A stretch of 64,000 nucleotides of DNA from the NCBI RefSeq assembly GCF_014200455.1, contig NZ_JACHBW010000010.1, positions 1-64,000 of the forward strand, given 5' to 3'. Numbering within the stretch: the first letter of the stretch is position 1; each line of letters starts with the position of its first letter. The DNA is from Paraburkholderia bannensis (lineage in GTDB: Bacteria > Pseudomonadota > Gammaproteobacteria > Burkholderiales > Burkholderiaceae). Positions 8,585 through 16,161 of the stretch are shown here, in pieces. The translations under genes and the position numbers were made by a program. The notes under the pieces are model-generated. The model was not told the origin of the DNA. It worked only from the letters and a program-made list of their open reading frames with translations, and did no database searches.

Positions 8585-9226
8585 TCAGGCCGCCGCTTCC
8601 ATATACGCCTTGCGGTCGGCGTTGACGCGCTGCACCGAGGCTCGCTCGCCCATCACCTTCAGATACGCCTTCCAGTCCACGCCGGCCTCGGCGAGCATGT
8701 CGCGGCCGTAGATCTTCTGCGTCGCCATGCCGACGAGCGGCAGACTCGCATACGCCGCCGCATCGACGATGCTGAACTGCGCGCCACGCGCAAACGGCGT
8801 GAAGCTCGCGAGCCGCTTGAGGCTGCCGAGATAACGCGTCACGCGTTTCTCCACACTTTGCTTGACCTCGTCACTCACCTTGCCGCCGAAGAAGGCTTCC
8901 GCGTAAAGCTCGCGCACAGCCAGTTCCAGATGGGTGTCGATCACCGCGATCAACTCGCGCTCCCTGGCGGCCTGCCACGGATCGGCGGAAAAGATGGGCT
9001 TTTCCGGAAAGCGCGCCGCCAGGTACTCGACGATCACTTCCGACTCACACAGAAAGCCCTGCTCCGTTTCAATGAATGGCACCTTGCCCGTGGCCGACTG
9101 GGCGAGTTTTGCTTCAGCGAGCGGCAGCTTGTCCGTCACTTCCTCGAATTCGATACCGTGCTCAAGCAGCACGAGCTTGACCTTGTTGTAGTAGTTCGAC
9201 AGCGCAAAACCATGCAGCTTGATCAT
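8585..9226 (-). CDS. Glutathione S-transferase
   Basis: The protein has 213 residues. The N-terminal thioredoxin-like domain begins MIKLHGFALSNYYNKVKLVL, carries the cis-proline segment GKVPFIE and the glutathione gamma-glutamyl contact ESEVIVEYL, and is followed by an all-helical C-terminal domain. The frame is open 22 codons upstream, but the ATG at 9226 has a GAGGAAACGAGG ribosome site and the family N terminus. The substrate is unknown. It is divergent from the acyl-CoA operon that starts at 9496. Confidence 0.85.
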   Translation of the reverse strand: MIKLHGFALSNYYNKVKLVLLEHGIEFEEVTDKLPLAEAKLAQSATGKVPFIETEQGFLCESEVIVEYLAARFPEKPIFSADPWQAARERELIAVIDTHLELAVRELYAEAFFGGKVSDEVKQSVEKRVTRYLGSLKRLASFTPFARGAQFSIVDAAAYASLPLVGMATQKIYGRDMLAEAGVDWKAYLKVMGERASVQRVNADRKAYMEAAA

Positions 9227-9306
9227 CCTCGTTTCCTCATGGGAGCGACGGCCCGCGTGCCGGCTTCGGGTGAACCCGCAGCGACGGCTCAAAACGCAGA
9301 ACCTTT

Positions 9307-9335
9307 TTCATAAAAATGTACGACCGTGCTATTCT
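9307..9335 (+). promoter_or_regulatory. Putative promoter with TetR-like operator, upstream of the acyl-CoA operon
   Basis: A TTCATA-like -35 (9307-9312), 17-bp spacer and TATTCT -10 (9330-9335) flank an imperfect palindrome GTACGACCGTGC (9318-9329), which lies between the boxes as a repressor operator would. The same core recurs at 19086-19097. The boxes are only moderately good, so this is an inference. Confidence 0.45.
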
Positions 9336-9495
9336 AGGCCAGTCATGGAGCCACGCATCCAATGAATTCATATCATTCCAACATTGAGACATCGGGCGGC
9401 GCGCACTGCGCCGACACCTTCGCCAAAGTCACGGCAAAAGGCAAGCCCGCATCCGCTATGGATATTTTCCGCCCGCATCCGCTTTCGAACGAGGC

Positions 9496-10293
9496 ATGGC
9501 AATGAGCGCCGAACTCCGCACCAGCCGCCCGCAGCACCACGAATCGACGCTCGTGCTCACGCTGTCGAATCCCGGCGCGCGCAACGCACTGCATCCCGAC
9601 ATGTACGCCGCCGCCATCGAAGCCTTCGATGCCGCCGAGCGTGACGAATCGCTGCGCGCCATCGTCCTCACGGGCGCCGACAATTTCTTCTGCGCGGGCG
9701 GCAATCTGAACCGTCTGCTGGAAAACCGCGCCAAGGATCCGTCGGTGCAGGCCGCCAGCATCGACATGCTGGCGCACTGGGCCACGGCGATGCGGCAGTC
9801 GAGCAAGATCGTGATTGCCGCCGTCGAAGGCGCGGCAGCAGGCGCGGGCTTCTCGCTTGCACTGGCCGCCGATCTGCTGGTCGCCGCCGAGGACGCCAAA
9901 TTCGTGATGGCCTATTCGCGCGTGGGCCTCACGCCCGACGGCGGCGGTTCATGGTTCCTCTCGCGTGCGCTGCCGCGCGCCCTTGCCTTCGAAGTGATGC
10001 TCGAAGGCAAGCCGATCGGCGCGCGGCGTCTGGCCGATCTGGGCGTCGTGAACCGCGTGGTCAAGCCCCACAGCGCGCTCGACGCGGCGCTCGAATGGGC
10101 CGACGAACTCGCAAAGATCTCGCCGAATTCGGCCGCGCGCATCAAGGCGCTGACCAACGACGCGCCGCTGCAGACGCTCGATGCGCAACTCGTCGACGAA
10201 CGCGAAAGCTTCGTGAGTTCGCTGCATCATCGCGACGGCCTCGAAGGCATTACCGCGTTCCTCGAAAAGCGCGCGCCGGTCTACAAACGGTAA
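9496..10293 (+). CDS. Enoyl-CoA hydratase/isomerase family protein (crotonase fold)
   Basis: The protein has 265 residues and a crotonase fold, with oxyanion-hole segments DNFFCAGGNLNRLL (about 62-75) and VEGAAAGAGFS (about 114-124). The glutamate of classical hydratases (PEI motif) is absent. Instead there is VGLTPDGGG with an aspartate, as in PaaG-type isomerases and related enzymes. I recall close relatives annotated as 'oxepin-CoA hydrolase, alternative type', a label this sequence alone cannot confirm. It is the first gene of a four-gene plus-strand operon that also encodes a histidine phosphatase, a kinase-like protein and an acyl-CoA dehydrogenase. Confidence 0.8.
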   Translation: MAMSAELRTSRPQHHESTLVLTLSNPGARNALHPDMYAAAIEAFDAAERDESLRAIVLTGADNFFCAGGNLNRLLENRAKDPSVQAASIDMLAHWATAMRQSSKIVIAAVEGAAAGAGFSLALAADLLVAAEDAKFVMAYSRVGLTPDGGGSWFLSRALPRALAFEVMLEGKPIGARRLADLGVVNRVVKPHSALDAALEWADELAKISPNSAARIKALTNDAPLQTLDAQLVDERESFVSSLHHRDGLEGITAFLEKRAPVYKR

Positions 10294-10300
10294 CGCCCCG

Positions 10301-11020
10301 ATGAGTGAATTCCGGCTACCCACGCGCCGCCGCATCTATCTGATGCGCCACGGCGATGTCACCTACTTCGACGACAGCGGCCGCGCGATCGATCCCGACA
10401 CCGTGCCGCTCAACGAAACCGGCCAGGCGCAGGCCAGCGCGGCGGGTCATGCGTTTGCGCAGCAAGGCGTGCGCTTCGACCGCGTGATCGTGAGCGGCTT
10501 GCGGCGCACGGTCGAAACGGCGCAGCGCGTGCTCGCCGCCACCGGCCAGAAGATCGCGCTGGAAGAGCAACCCGCGTGGCAGGAGATTCGCGGCGGCCGT
10601 CTTGCCGATATTGCGCCTGCCGAAGTCGAGGACGCATTCCTGCGCGCCTTCGACGGCGTCGTGCCGGAAGACACGCGTTTTCTCGGCGGCGAATCCATCG
10701 GCGAATTGCTCGACCGCGTGCTGCCCGCATTGGCTGCGTTGCGCGCCGATACCTCGTGGGACACCGCCTTGCTGGTCCTGCACGGCGGCGTGAACCGCGC
10801 GATTCTCTCGCATGCGATCACGGCGGGCGCGCGCACGTTCTTCGGCCACCTCGCGCAGACGACGGGCTGTATCAACGCGCTCGATGTGGGCGCAGCGCCC
10901 CACGACTGGGTGGTGCGCACGCTCAACTACGCCCCGCCCACGCCGCTGCACCGCGATGTGCGCAACACGACGATGGAGATGCTGTACGCGCAATACCTGC
11001 GCTATCGCCCGCAGCGCTAG
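10301..11020 (+). CDS. Histidine phosphatase superfamily (phosphoglycerate mutase-like) protein
   Basis: The protein has 239 residues. The catalytic RHG motif (Arg16-His17-Gly18) and the second histidine in LHGGVNRAIL mark a branch-1 histidine phosphatase. It starts 7 bp after the preceding stop, so it is co-transcribed with the crotonase gene and the downstream kinase/dehydrogenase pair. Its substrate is unknown. Given its neighbours it might act on a phosphorylated acyl intermediate or on a CoA or sugar phosphate, which is speculation. Confidence 0.8.
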   Translation: MSEFRLPTRRRIYLMRHGDVTYFDDSGRAIDPDTVPLNETGQAQASAAGHAFAQQGVRFDRVIVSGLRRTVETAQRVLAATGQKIALEEQPAWQEIRGGRLADIAPAEVEDAFLRAFDGVVPEDTRFLGGESIGELLDRVLPALAALRADTSWDTALLVLHGGVNRAILSHAITAGARTFFGHLAQTTGCINALDVGAAPHDWVVRTLNYAPPTPLHRDVRNTTMEMLYAQYLRYRPQR

Positions 11021-11054
11021 CGCGGAAAACCCATACTGGAGAACGGAGACAACC

Positions 11055-12173
11055 ATGGCGCAAGCCACCCCGGATGGAGACAAGAACAACGATCGCTCGA
11101 CCGACTTCTCGGCGTTCGAAGGCACGCGCCCCGTCGCCGGGCGGCAGCGCTTCGACACCGAAGCGCTCGCCGCGTGGCTTGCGGCGCACGTCGCGGGCTT
11201 CGAAGGGCCGTTGACGGTCGAACAGTTCGCAGGCGGCCAGTCGAATCCCACCTTCAAGCTGGTGACGCCCTCGCGCAGCTATGTGATGCGCGCCAAGCCC
11301 GGACCGAAGGCAAAGCTGCTGCCCTCGGCGCATGCGATCGAGCGCGAATATCGTGTGATGGACGCGCTCGGCGCGACCGACGTGCCGGTCGCGACGATGC
11401 TCGCGCTGTGCGAGGACGAAGCCGTGATCGGCCGGGCGTTCTACGTGATGGAGTTTGTCGAAGGGCGCGTGCTTTGGGATCAGGCGCTGCCCGGCATGAC
11501 GCGCGAACAACGCGGCGCGATCTACGACGAAATGAACCGCGTGATCGCGGCGCTCCATAACGTCGATCCGAACGCTATTGGGCTCGCCGATTACGGCAAG
11601 CCCGGCAATTACTTCGCACGCCAGATCGATCGCTGGAGCCGTCAGTATCAGGCGTCGGAAACCGAATCGATCGAAGCGATGAACCGCCTGATCGAGTGGC
11701 TGCCGAAGCACGTTCCGGACGAGGGCATCGACGCCGCGCGCGTCTCGATCGTCCACGGCGACTTCCGCCTCGACAACCTGATCTTCCACCCCACCGAGCC
11801 GCGCGTGCTTGCGGTGCTCGACTGGGAATTGTCGACGCTCGGCAATCCACTCGCCGATTTTTCGTATCACTGCATGGCCTGGCATGTCGAGCCAGGACAG
11901 TTTCGCGGCATCGGCGGGCTGGACTGGGCGGCGCTCGGCATTCCCGACGAACAGGAATACGTGCGCCGATATTGCGAGCGCACCGGCCTCTCGATCCGCG
12001 GCGACTGGAACTTCTATCTTGCCTACAACATGTTCCGCATCGCGGCCATTCTGCAGGGAATCATGAAGCGGGTGGTCGACGGCACGGCCGCCAGCGCCCA
12101 GGCAGCCGACGCCGGCCGCCGCGCCAAACCAATGGCCGAACTCGCGTGGCACTACGCGCAGAAGGTTCGTTGA
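11055..12173 (+). CDS. APH-family phosphotransferase, ACAD10/ACAD11 kinase-domain-like
   Basis: The protein has 372 residues and an aminoglycoside-phosphotransferase/choline-kinase fold. The catalytic loop is HGDFRLDNL (His234, Asp236, Asn241) and the metal-binding aspartate is Asp256 in LDWELSTLGNP. This sub-branch matches the N-terminal half of mammalian ACAD11 and Pseudomonas LvaA, which phosphorylate the 4-hydroxyl of 4-hydroxyacyl-CoA. The dehydrogenase half is the next gene. The frame is open far upstream, but the ATG at 11055, behind a GGAGAC ribosome site, is the sensible start. It is not an antibiotic resistance gene by context. Confidence 0.8.
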   Translation: MAQATPDGDKNNDRSTDFSAFEGTRPVAGRQRFDTEALAAWLAAHVAGFEGPLTVEQFAGGQSNPTFKLVTPSRSYVMRAKPGPKAKLLPSAHAIEREYRVMDALGATDVPVATMLALCEDEAVIGRAFYVMEFVEGRVLWDQALPGMTREQRGAIYDEMNRVIAALHNVDPNAIGLADYGKPGNYFARQIDRWSRQYQASETESIEAMNRLIEWLPKHVPDEGIDAARVSIVHGDFRLDNLIFHPTEPRVLAVLDWELSTLGNPLADFSYHCMAWHVEPGQFRGIGGLDWAALGIPDEQEYVRRYCERTGLSIRGDWNFYLAYNMFRIAAILQGIMKRVVDGTAASAQAADAGRRAKPMAELAWHYAQKVR

Positions 12174-12273
12174 CGGGTTAGCCGACGGGTTCGTTGACCG
12201 GACCGCTGATCGGTCCACCCATTTCGCAGTTGCGTCATTCCGTACTCAATCCGCTTTATTTGCGAGGTCCTGG

Positions 12274-13533
12274 ATGAATTTCGATTACACCCCGAAAGTG
12301 CAGGCGCTGCGCGAGAAGCTGCTCGCGTTCTTCGACGAACACATCTATCCGAACGAAGCCGTCTATCACGCGGAAGTCGAGCGCAATCGCGCCAACGGCA
12401 ACCCGTGGGTCGCCACCCAAATCGTCGAGCAACTGAAGGTGAAGGCGCGCGAAGCCGGCCTGTGGAATCTGTTCCTGCCCGAGTCGCATCGCGGCGCGGG
12501 TCTGACGAACCTCGAATATGCGCCGCTGTGCGAAATCATGGGCCGCGTGATCTGGGCGCCCGAAGTGTTCAACTGCAGCGCGCCCGACACCGGCAACATG
12601 GAAACCATCGAGCGCTACGGCAGCGACGAGCACAAGCGCCAGTGGCTCGAACCGCTGCTGCAAGGCCAGATCCGCTCGGCGTTCCTGATGACGGAGCCGG
12701 AAGTCGCGTCTTCCGACGCCACCAATATCCAGACGCGCATCGAGCGCGACGGCGACGACTACGTCATCAACGGCACGAAATGGTGGTCGTCGGGCGCGGG
12801 CGATCCGCGTTGCGCGATCTATATCGTGATGGGCAAGACCGACCCCGAAGCGCCGCGCCACGCGCAGCAGTCGATGATTCTCGTGCCCGCCGACGCCGCC
12901 GGCATCACCGTCAAGCGTCCGCTCACCGTGTTCGGTTACGACGACGCGCCGCACGGGCACATGGAAATCCAGCTCGAAAACGTGCGCGTGCCGGCGTCGA
13001 ACATCCTGCTGGGCGAAGGGCGCGGCTTCGAAATCGCGCAAGGCCGTCTGGGCCCGGGCCGGATTCACCACTGCATGCGCCTGATTGGCCTCGCGGAACG
13101 CGCGCTGGAATTCATGTCGAAGCGTGCGCTCTCGCGCGTCGCCTTCGGCAAGACCATTGCGCAGCAGAGCGTCACGCAGGAGCGCATCGCCGAGGCGCGC
13201 TGCATGATCGAGCAGGCACGCCTGCTCACGCTCAAGACCGCGTACATGATGGACACGGTCGGCAACAAGGGCGCGCGCGGCGAAATCGCGATGATCAAGG
13301 TGGTGGCACCCAGCATGGCTTGCCAGGTGCTGGACTGGGCAATCCAGGTGCACGGCGGCGGCGGCGTGAGCGGCGATTTTCCGCTCGCCTACGCCTACGC
13401 CCAGGCGCGCACGCTGCGTTTCGCCGACGGCCCGGACGAAGTGCACCGCAACGCCATCGCCAAGCTCGAACTCTCGCGCTATATGGATCCAGGCGCGGCG
13501 TCGCGCGTGGAGATGCCGGTTACGCGCTCGTAA
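12274..13533 (+). CDS. Acyl-CoA dehydrogenase family protein, ACAD10/ACAD11-like
   Basis: The protein has 419 residues and the full acyl-CoA dehydrogenase fold. Visible segments are an N-terminal helical domain, the substrate/FAD segment MTEPEVASSDATN (about 137-149), the beta domain, and the C-terminal FAD-binding segment QVHGGGGVSGDFPLAYAYAQARTLR. It corresponds to the C-terminal dehydrogenase half of ACAD10/ACAD11; the kinase half is the preceding gene. In the known 4-hydroxyacid route this enzyme releases the 4-phosphate and yields an enoyl-CoA. There is a GAGG ribosome site before the ATG. The gap from the kinase is 100 bp and contains a small inverted repeat. Confidence 0.85.
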   Translation: MNFDYTPKVQALREKLLAFFDEHIYPNEAVYHAEVERNRANGNPWVATQIVEQLKVKAREAGLWNLFLPESHRGAGLTNLEYAPLCEIMGRVIWAPEVFNCSAPDTGNMETIERYGSDEHKRQWLEPLLQGQIRSAFLMTEPEVASSDATNIQTRIERDGDDYVINGTKWWSSGAGDPRCAIYIVMGKTDPEAPRHAQQSMILVPADAAGITVKRPLTVFGYDDAPHGHMEIQLENVRVPASNILLGEGRGFEIAQGRLGPGRIHHCMRLIGLAERALEFMSKRALSRVAFGKTIAQQSVTQERIAEARCMIEQARLLTLKTAYMMDTVGNKGARGEIAMIKVVAPSMACQVLDWAIQVHGGGGVSGDFPLAYAYAQARTLRFADGPDEVHRNAIAKLELSRYMDPGAASRVEMPVTRS

Positions 13534-13540
13534 GACGCCC

Positions 13541-14134
13541 TCAGCGCGGCGTGGCGAGCGCTTTCGCCACGGCCGCCAGCGTGCGTTTGCGGATCCAGCC
13601 GCTCGACGCACGAATAGCGAACCAGTACGGCGTCATCAGCGCTTTTGTGCCCAACGACGGGCAAGCGACGAAGGTTTCCGTAACGAGCCGCGCATTGTGT
13701 TTCGCGCCGGCCCTCGCTTCTTCTTTTGCTTCCTCCGGCACGCGAAAGCGCAGCACCAGTCTGGCGATGTCGCGGCGCGTGAGCGCGATGAACGCGGCGG
13801 CATCGGCGACTGTCACAAGGCCGAAATCAGGCCGCCAGAACCGCCCCGCAAGACCCAACATCAGTTCGCGATCGTCGCGATAGAGCGGCGTGAAAGCGGA
13901 CAGATCGAACCGCTCACATTGCTTGCCGCCCAGCCCTTGCACGAGCCGCGCGGGCCATTCGCGCGCACGCAACAGCGTGTCGATCACCGGATCGTCGCGC
14001 ATGTCGAATGCCGCGACCGCGTCGATGATGCGCGATGGCGGCGCGTCGACCACGGCCGCTTCGTGCCGCTCGTAAAACGTGTAATCCGCGAGAAAGGGTG
14101 CAGGTGAAGCGGTTGGATCGACCATCGCATCCAT
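13541..14134 (-). CDS. Conserved hypothetical protein, possibly SRPBCC/START-like
   Basis: The protein has about 197 residues from the ATG at 14134; an upstream in-frame ATG at 14218 and one at 14122 also exist. It is soluble with no signal peptide. The pattern (FYERHEAAVVDAPPSRIIDAVAAFD, about 60 residues of alpha/beta, then RLVTETFVACPSLG and a C-terminal amphipathic helix) resembles ligand-binding SRPBCC proteins, but I cannot name the family. It converges on the acyl-CoA dehydrogenase gene, with only 7 bp between their stops. Confidence 0.6.
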   Translation of the reverse strand: MDAMVDPTASPAPFLADYTFYERHEAAVVDAPPSRIIDAVAAFDMRDDPVIDTLLRAREWPARLVQGLGGKQCERFDLSAFTPLYRDDRELMLGLAGRFWRPDFGLVTVADAAAFIALTRRDIARLVLRFRVPEEAKEEARAGAKHNARLVTETFVACPSLGTKALMTPYWFAIRASSGWIRKRTLAAVAKALATPR

Positions 14135-14326
14135 AGGCGAAATCGCCTTCCGTGAACGTTGCCCAACATGATGCCATCGCTCGCCCCGCGGCGATTTCCA
14201 CGCTGGCATTGAGGTCACTCGCGCGGCTTCGGCGACGCGCTGCGAACTATGCTAACGTCCGCGAGATCCGGCGCGCGGCAACGAAGCGCCTCCCTGGTGC
14301 TGAATAAAACACGATGAGGAGTCACG

Positions 14327-15043
14327 ATGATTGACGTCTACAGCTGGGCCACGCCCAACGGCCACAAAGTTCACATCATGCTGGAGGAAACCGGCCTCGA
14401 ATACCGCGTTCATCCGGTCGATATCGGCGCGGGCGACCAGTTCAAGCCCGAATTCCTCGACATCAGCCCGAACAACAAAATCCCGGCCATCACCGATTCG
14501 GAAGGCCCCGTACGCGAGGACGGAAAGCCGTTTTCGCTGTTCGAGTCGGGCGCGATCCTCGTCTATCTGGCCGCGAAAACGGGCAAATTCCTGCCCGAGG
14601 ATCTGGCCGCGCGTTACGACGTGCTGCAGTGGGTGATGTTCCAGATGGGCGGCCTCGGCCCGATGCTCGGCCAGGCGCATCATTTCCGCATCTATGCGCC
14701 GGAAAAGATCGAGTACGCGGTGAACCGTTACACGAACGAAGCGAAGCGTCTTTACAACGTAATGGAAACGCAGCTCGAAAAGACCGAATATCTGGCGGGC
14801 AACGAGTACACCATCGCCGATATCGCCGCGTTCCCGTGGACGCGCTCTTGGCAGAACCAGGGCGTCGATCTCGACGCGCTGCCCAATGTGAAGCGCTGGC
14901 ATGACGCGATTGCCGCACGCCCGGCTGTGCAGCGCGGCGTCCAGGTGCTCGCGGACGCCCGCAAGCCGCTTATGGACGACAAGGCAAAGGAAATGCTGTT
15001 CGGCGCGACGCAATACGCGAAGCACGACACGAAAGCGGCTTAA
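14327..15043 (+). CDS. Glutathione S-transferase, YghU/YfcG-like (nu class)
   Basis: The protein has 238 residues and starts MIDVYSWATPNGHKV. The TPN motif (Thr9-Asn11) is the glutathione-contacting signature of the YghU/YfcG disulfide-bond oxidoreductases. Further matches are NNKIPAITD (cis-proline loop), ESGAILVYLA and the C-terminal helical domain with YTIADIAAFPW. E. coli homologues reduce disulfides and organic hydroperoxides with two glutathiones. It is a single gene with an AGGAG ribosome site and its own terminator at 15069. Confidence 0.9.
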   Translation: MIDVYSWATPNGHKVHIMLEETGLEYRVHPVDIGAGDQFKPEFLDISPNNKIPAITDSEGPVREDGKPFSLFESGAILVYLAAKTGKFLPEDLAARYDVLQWVMFQMGGLGPMLGQAHHFRIYAPEKIEYAVNRYTNEAKRLYNVMETQLEKTEYLAGNEYTIADIAAFPWTRSWQNQGVDLDALPNVKRWHDAIAARPAVQRGVQVLADARKPLMDDKAKEMLFGATQYAKHDTKAA

Positions 15044-15068
15044 GCTCTCGCACTGGTCGAGCCGATAA

Positions 15069-15104
15069 AAAAGGGCGTCAGGTTTGCGAAACCCGACGCC
15101 CTTT
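15069..15104. terminator. Bidirectional Rho-independent terminator
   Basis: A stem AAAGGGCGTC...GACGCCCTTT with a near-palindromic inner arm (GGTTT/AAACC) has T-runs on both strands. It sits between the convergent glutathione transferase and MaoC genes. Confidence 0.9.
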
Positions 15105-15143
15105 TCATATCTTGCTCCCGGGTGGACCGGGCGCACCCGATGC

Positions 15144-15629
15144 TCAGAAGTAGTGCCGCGAAATAAACTCGGCGATACAGGCGGGTCGCTCGCTACCCTC
15201 GGCTTCGAGGGTGACATTCCAGACGACCTGCGCGCCACCACCTTCCACGTCGCTCACCTCTTTCACGCCGAAGCGCCCGCGCAGCTTCGCGCCCACCGGC
15301 ACCGGCGAGGTAAAGCGCACGCGGTTCAGGCCGTAGTTCACCCCCATGCGCTGATGCATTTTCAGGGTGCCCGCCAGCAACACGGGCACGAGCGAGAGCG
15401 TGAGGAAACCATGCGCGACCGGCCCGCCAAAAGGCGACTCGCGGCGCGCACGCTCCGCATCGATGTGAATCCACTGATGGTCGCCGGTAGCATCGGCGAA
15501 ACCCTGCACGCTCGCGGCGCTCACTTCGCGCCAGGGGCTGACGAAAGGCTGCGCACCGACCAGCGCGCGCAAGGCGGCCAGATCGGCGATTTCCACGACT
15601 GCCGTTGCGTTAGCAGCAACTTCGCTCAT
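15144..15629 (-). CDS. MaoC-like (R)-specific enoyl-CoA hydratase
   Basis: The protein has 161 residues and a single hot-dog fold. The hydratase-2 motif is clear: ATGDHQWIHID (about 47-57), followed by SPFGGPVAHGFLTLSL. In this family the Asp and His of that motif hydrate trans-2-enoyl-CoA to the (R)-3-hydroxy product. It is the last gene of a minus-strand operon with a second MaoC protein, two acyl-CoA dehydrogenases and a DUF1178 gene, so it probably performs the hydration step after those dehydrogenases. Confidence 0.85.
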   Translation of the reverse strand: MSEVAANATAVVEIADLAALRALVGAQPFVSPWREVSAASVQGFADATGDHQWIHIDAERARRESPFGGPVAHGFLTLSLVPVLLAGTLKMHQRMGVNYGLNRVRFTSPVPVGAKLRGRFGVKEVSDVEGGGAQVVWNVTLEAEGSERPACIAEFISRHYF

Positions 15630-15663
15630 GCGGCTTCTCCTGTTTTCTGCGGCTTGCCTCTGC

Positions 15664-16119
15664 TTATTGCGCGCCCGGATGGCGCAATCCGAACATGCCC
15701 TTGGAGCTGACCGTCACGACCAGTTCGCCGTCCTGATTACGCCCTTCCCAGCGCGTTTCGACGATGCCGCGATCGGGCTTGCTCTGCGAGACGCGCTTGC
15801 TCACGACGATGTTGGTCATCGAGAGCGTGTCGCCCACGCGCACCGGCTTGATCCAGCGAATCTCGTCGATGCCCGGCGAGCCCATCGAGGTCGAGTCCTT
15901 GAAGAAGTTGCGCACCAGCATGCCCATCATGGTCGAGCAGGTATGCCAGCCGCTCGCCACGAGCGCGCCGAACATCGACGCCTCGCCGCCCGCCTCGCTC
16001 AGGTGGAACGGCTGCGGATCGTATTTCTGCGCGAACTCCACGATCTCCTCGCGCCCGAACGTGTGCGAGCCGACTGCATACGCCTTGCCCACTTCGAGAT
16101 CTTCGTAACTCAAACCCAT
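15664..16119 (-). CDS. MaoC family dehydratase
   Basis: The protein has 151 residues from the ATG at 16119, which has a GGAGAG ribosome site; a longer TTG start at 16143 is less likely. It is a hot-dog fold with AQKYDPQPFHLSEA in place of the usual DxNPxH motif and GALVASGWHTCSTMM. The MaoC pair could act as a two-subunit hydratase, as seen in some fatty-acid and steroid side-chain pathways. That is inference from adjacency; the gap between them is 34 bp. Confidence 0.8.
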   Translation of the reverse strand: MGLSYEDLEVGKAYAVGSHTFGREEIVEFAQKYDPQPFHLSEAGGEASMFGALVASGWHTCSTMMGMLVRNFFKDSTSMGSPGIDEIRWIKPVRVGDTLSMTNIVVSKRVSQSKPDRGIVETRWEGRNQDGELVVTVSSKGMFGLRHPGAQ

Positions 16120-16161
16120 CGACGGCTCTCCGATTCGACTCAATCGACTACAACCCCAAAT

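Noticed and set aside
11055..12173. Aminoglycoside resistance gene
   Set aside because: The APH fold is present, but the sequence context and the adjacent dehydrogenase fit the ACAD11/LvaA kinase branch.
12200..12216. GGACCG/CGGTCC inverted repeat as a terminator between the kinase and dehydrogenase genes
   Set aside because: The stem is only 6 bp and no T-run follows on either strand. The genes are better read as one operon.
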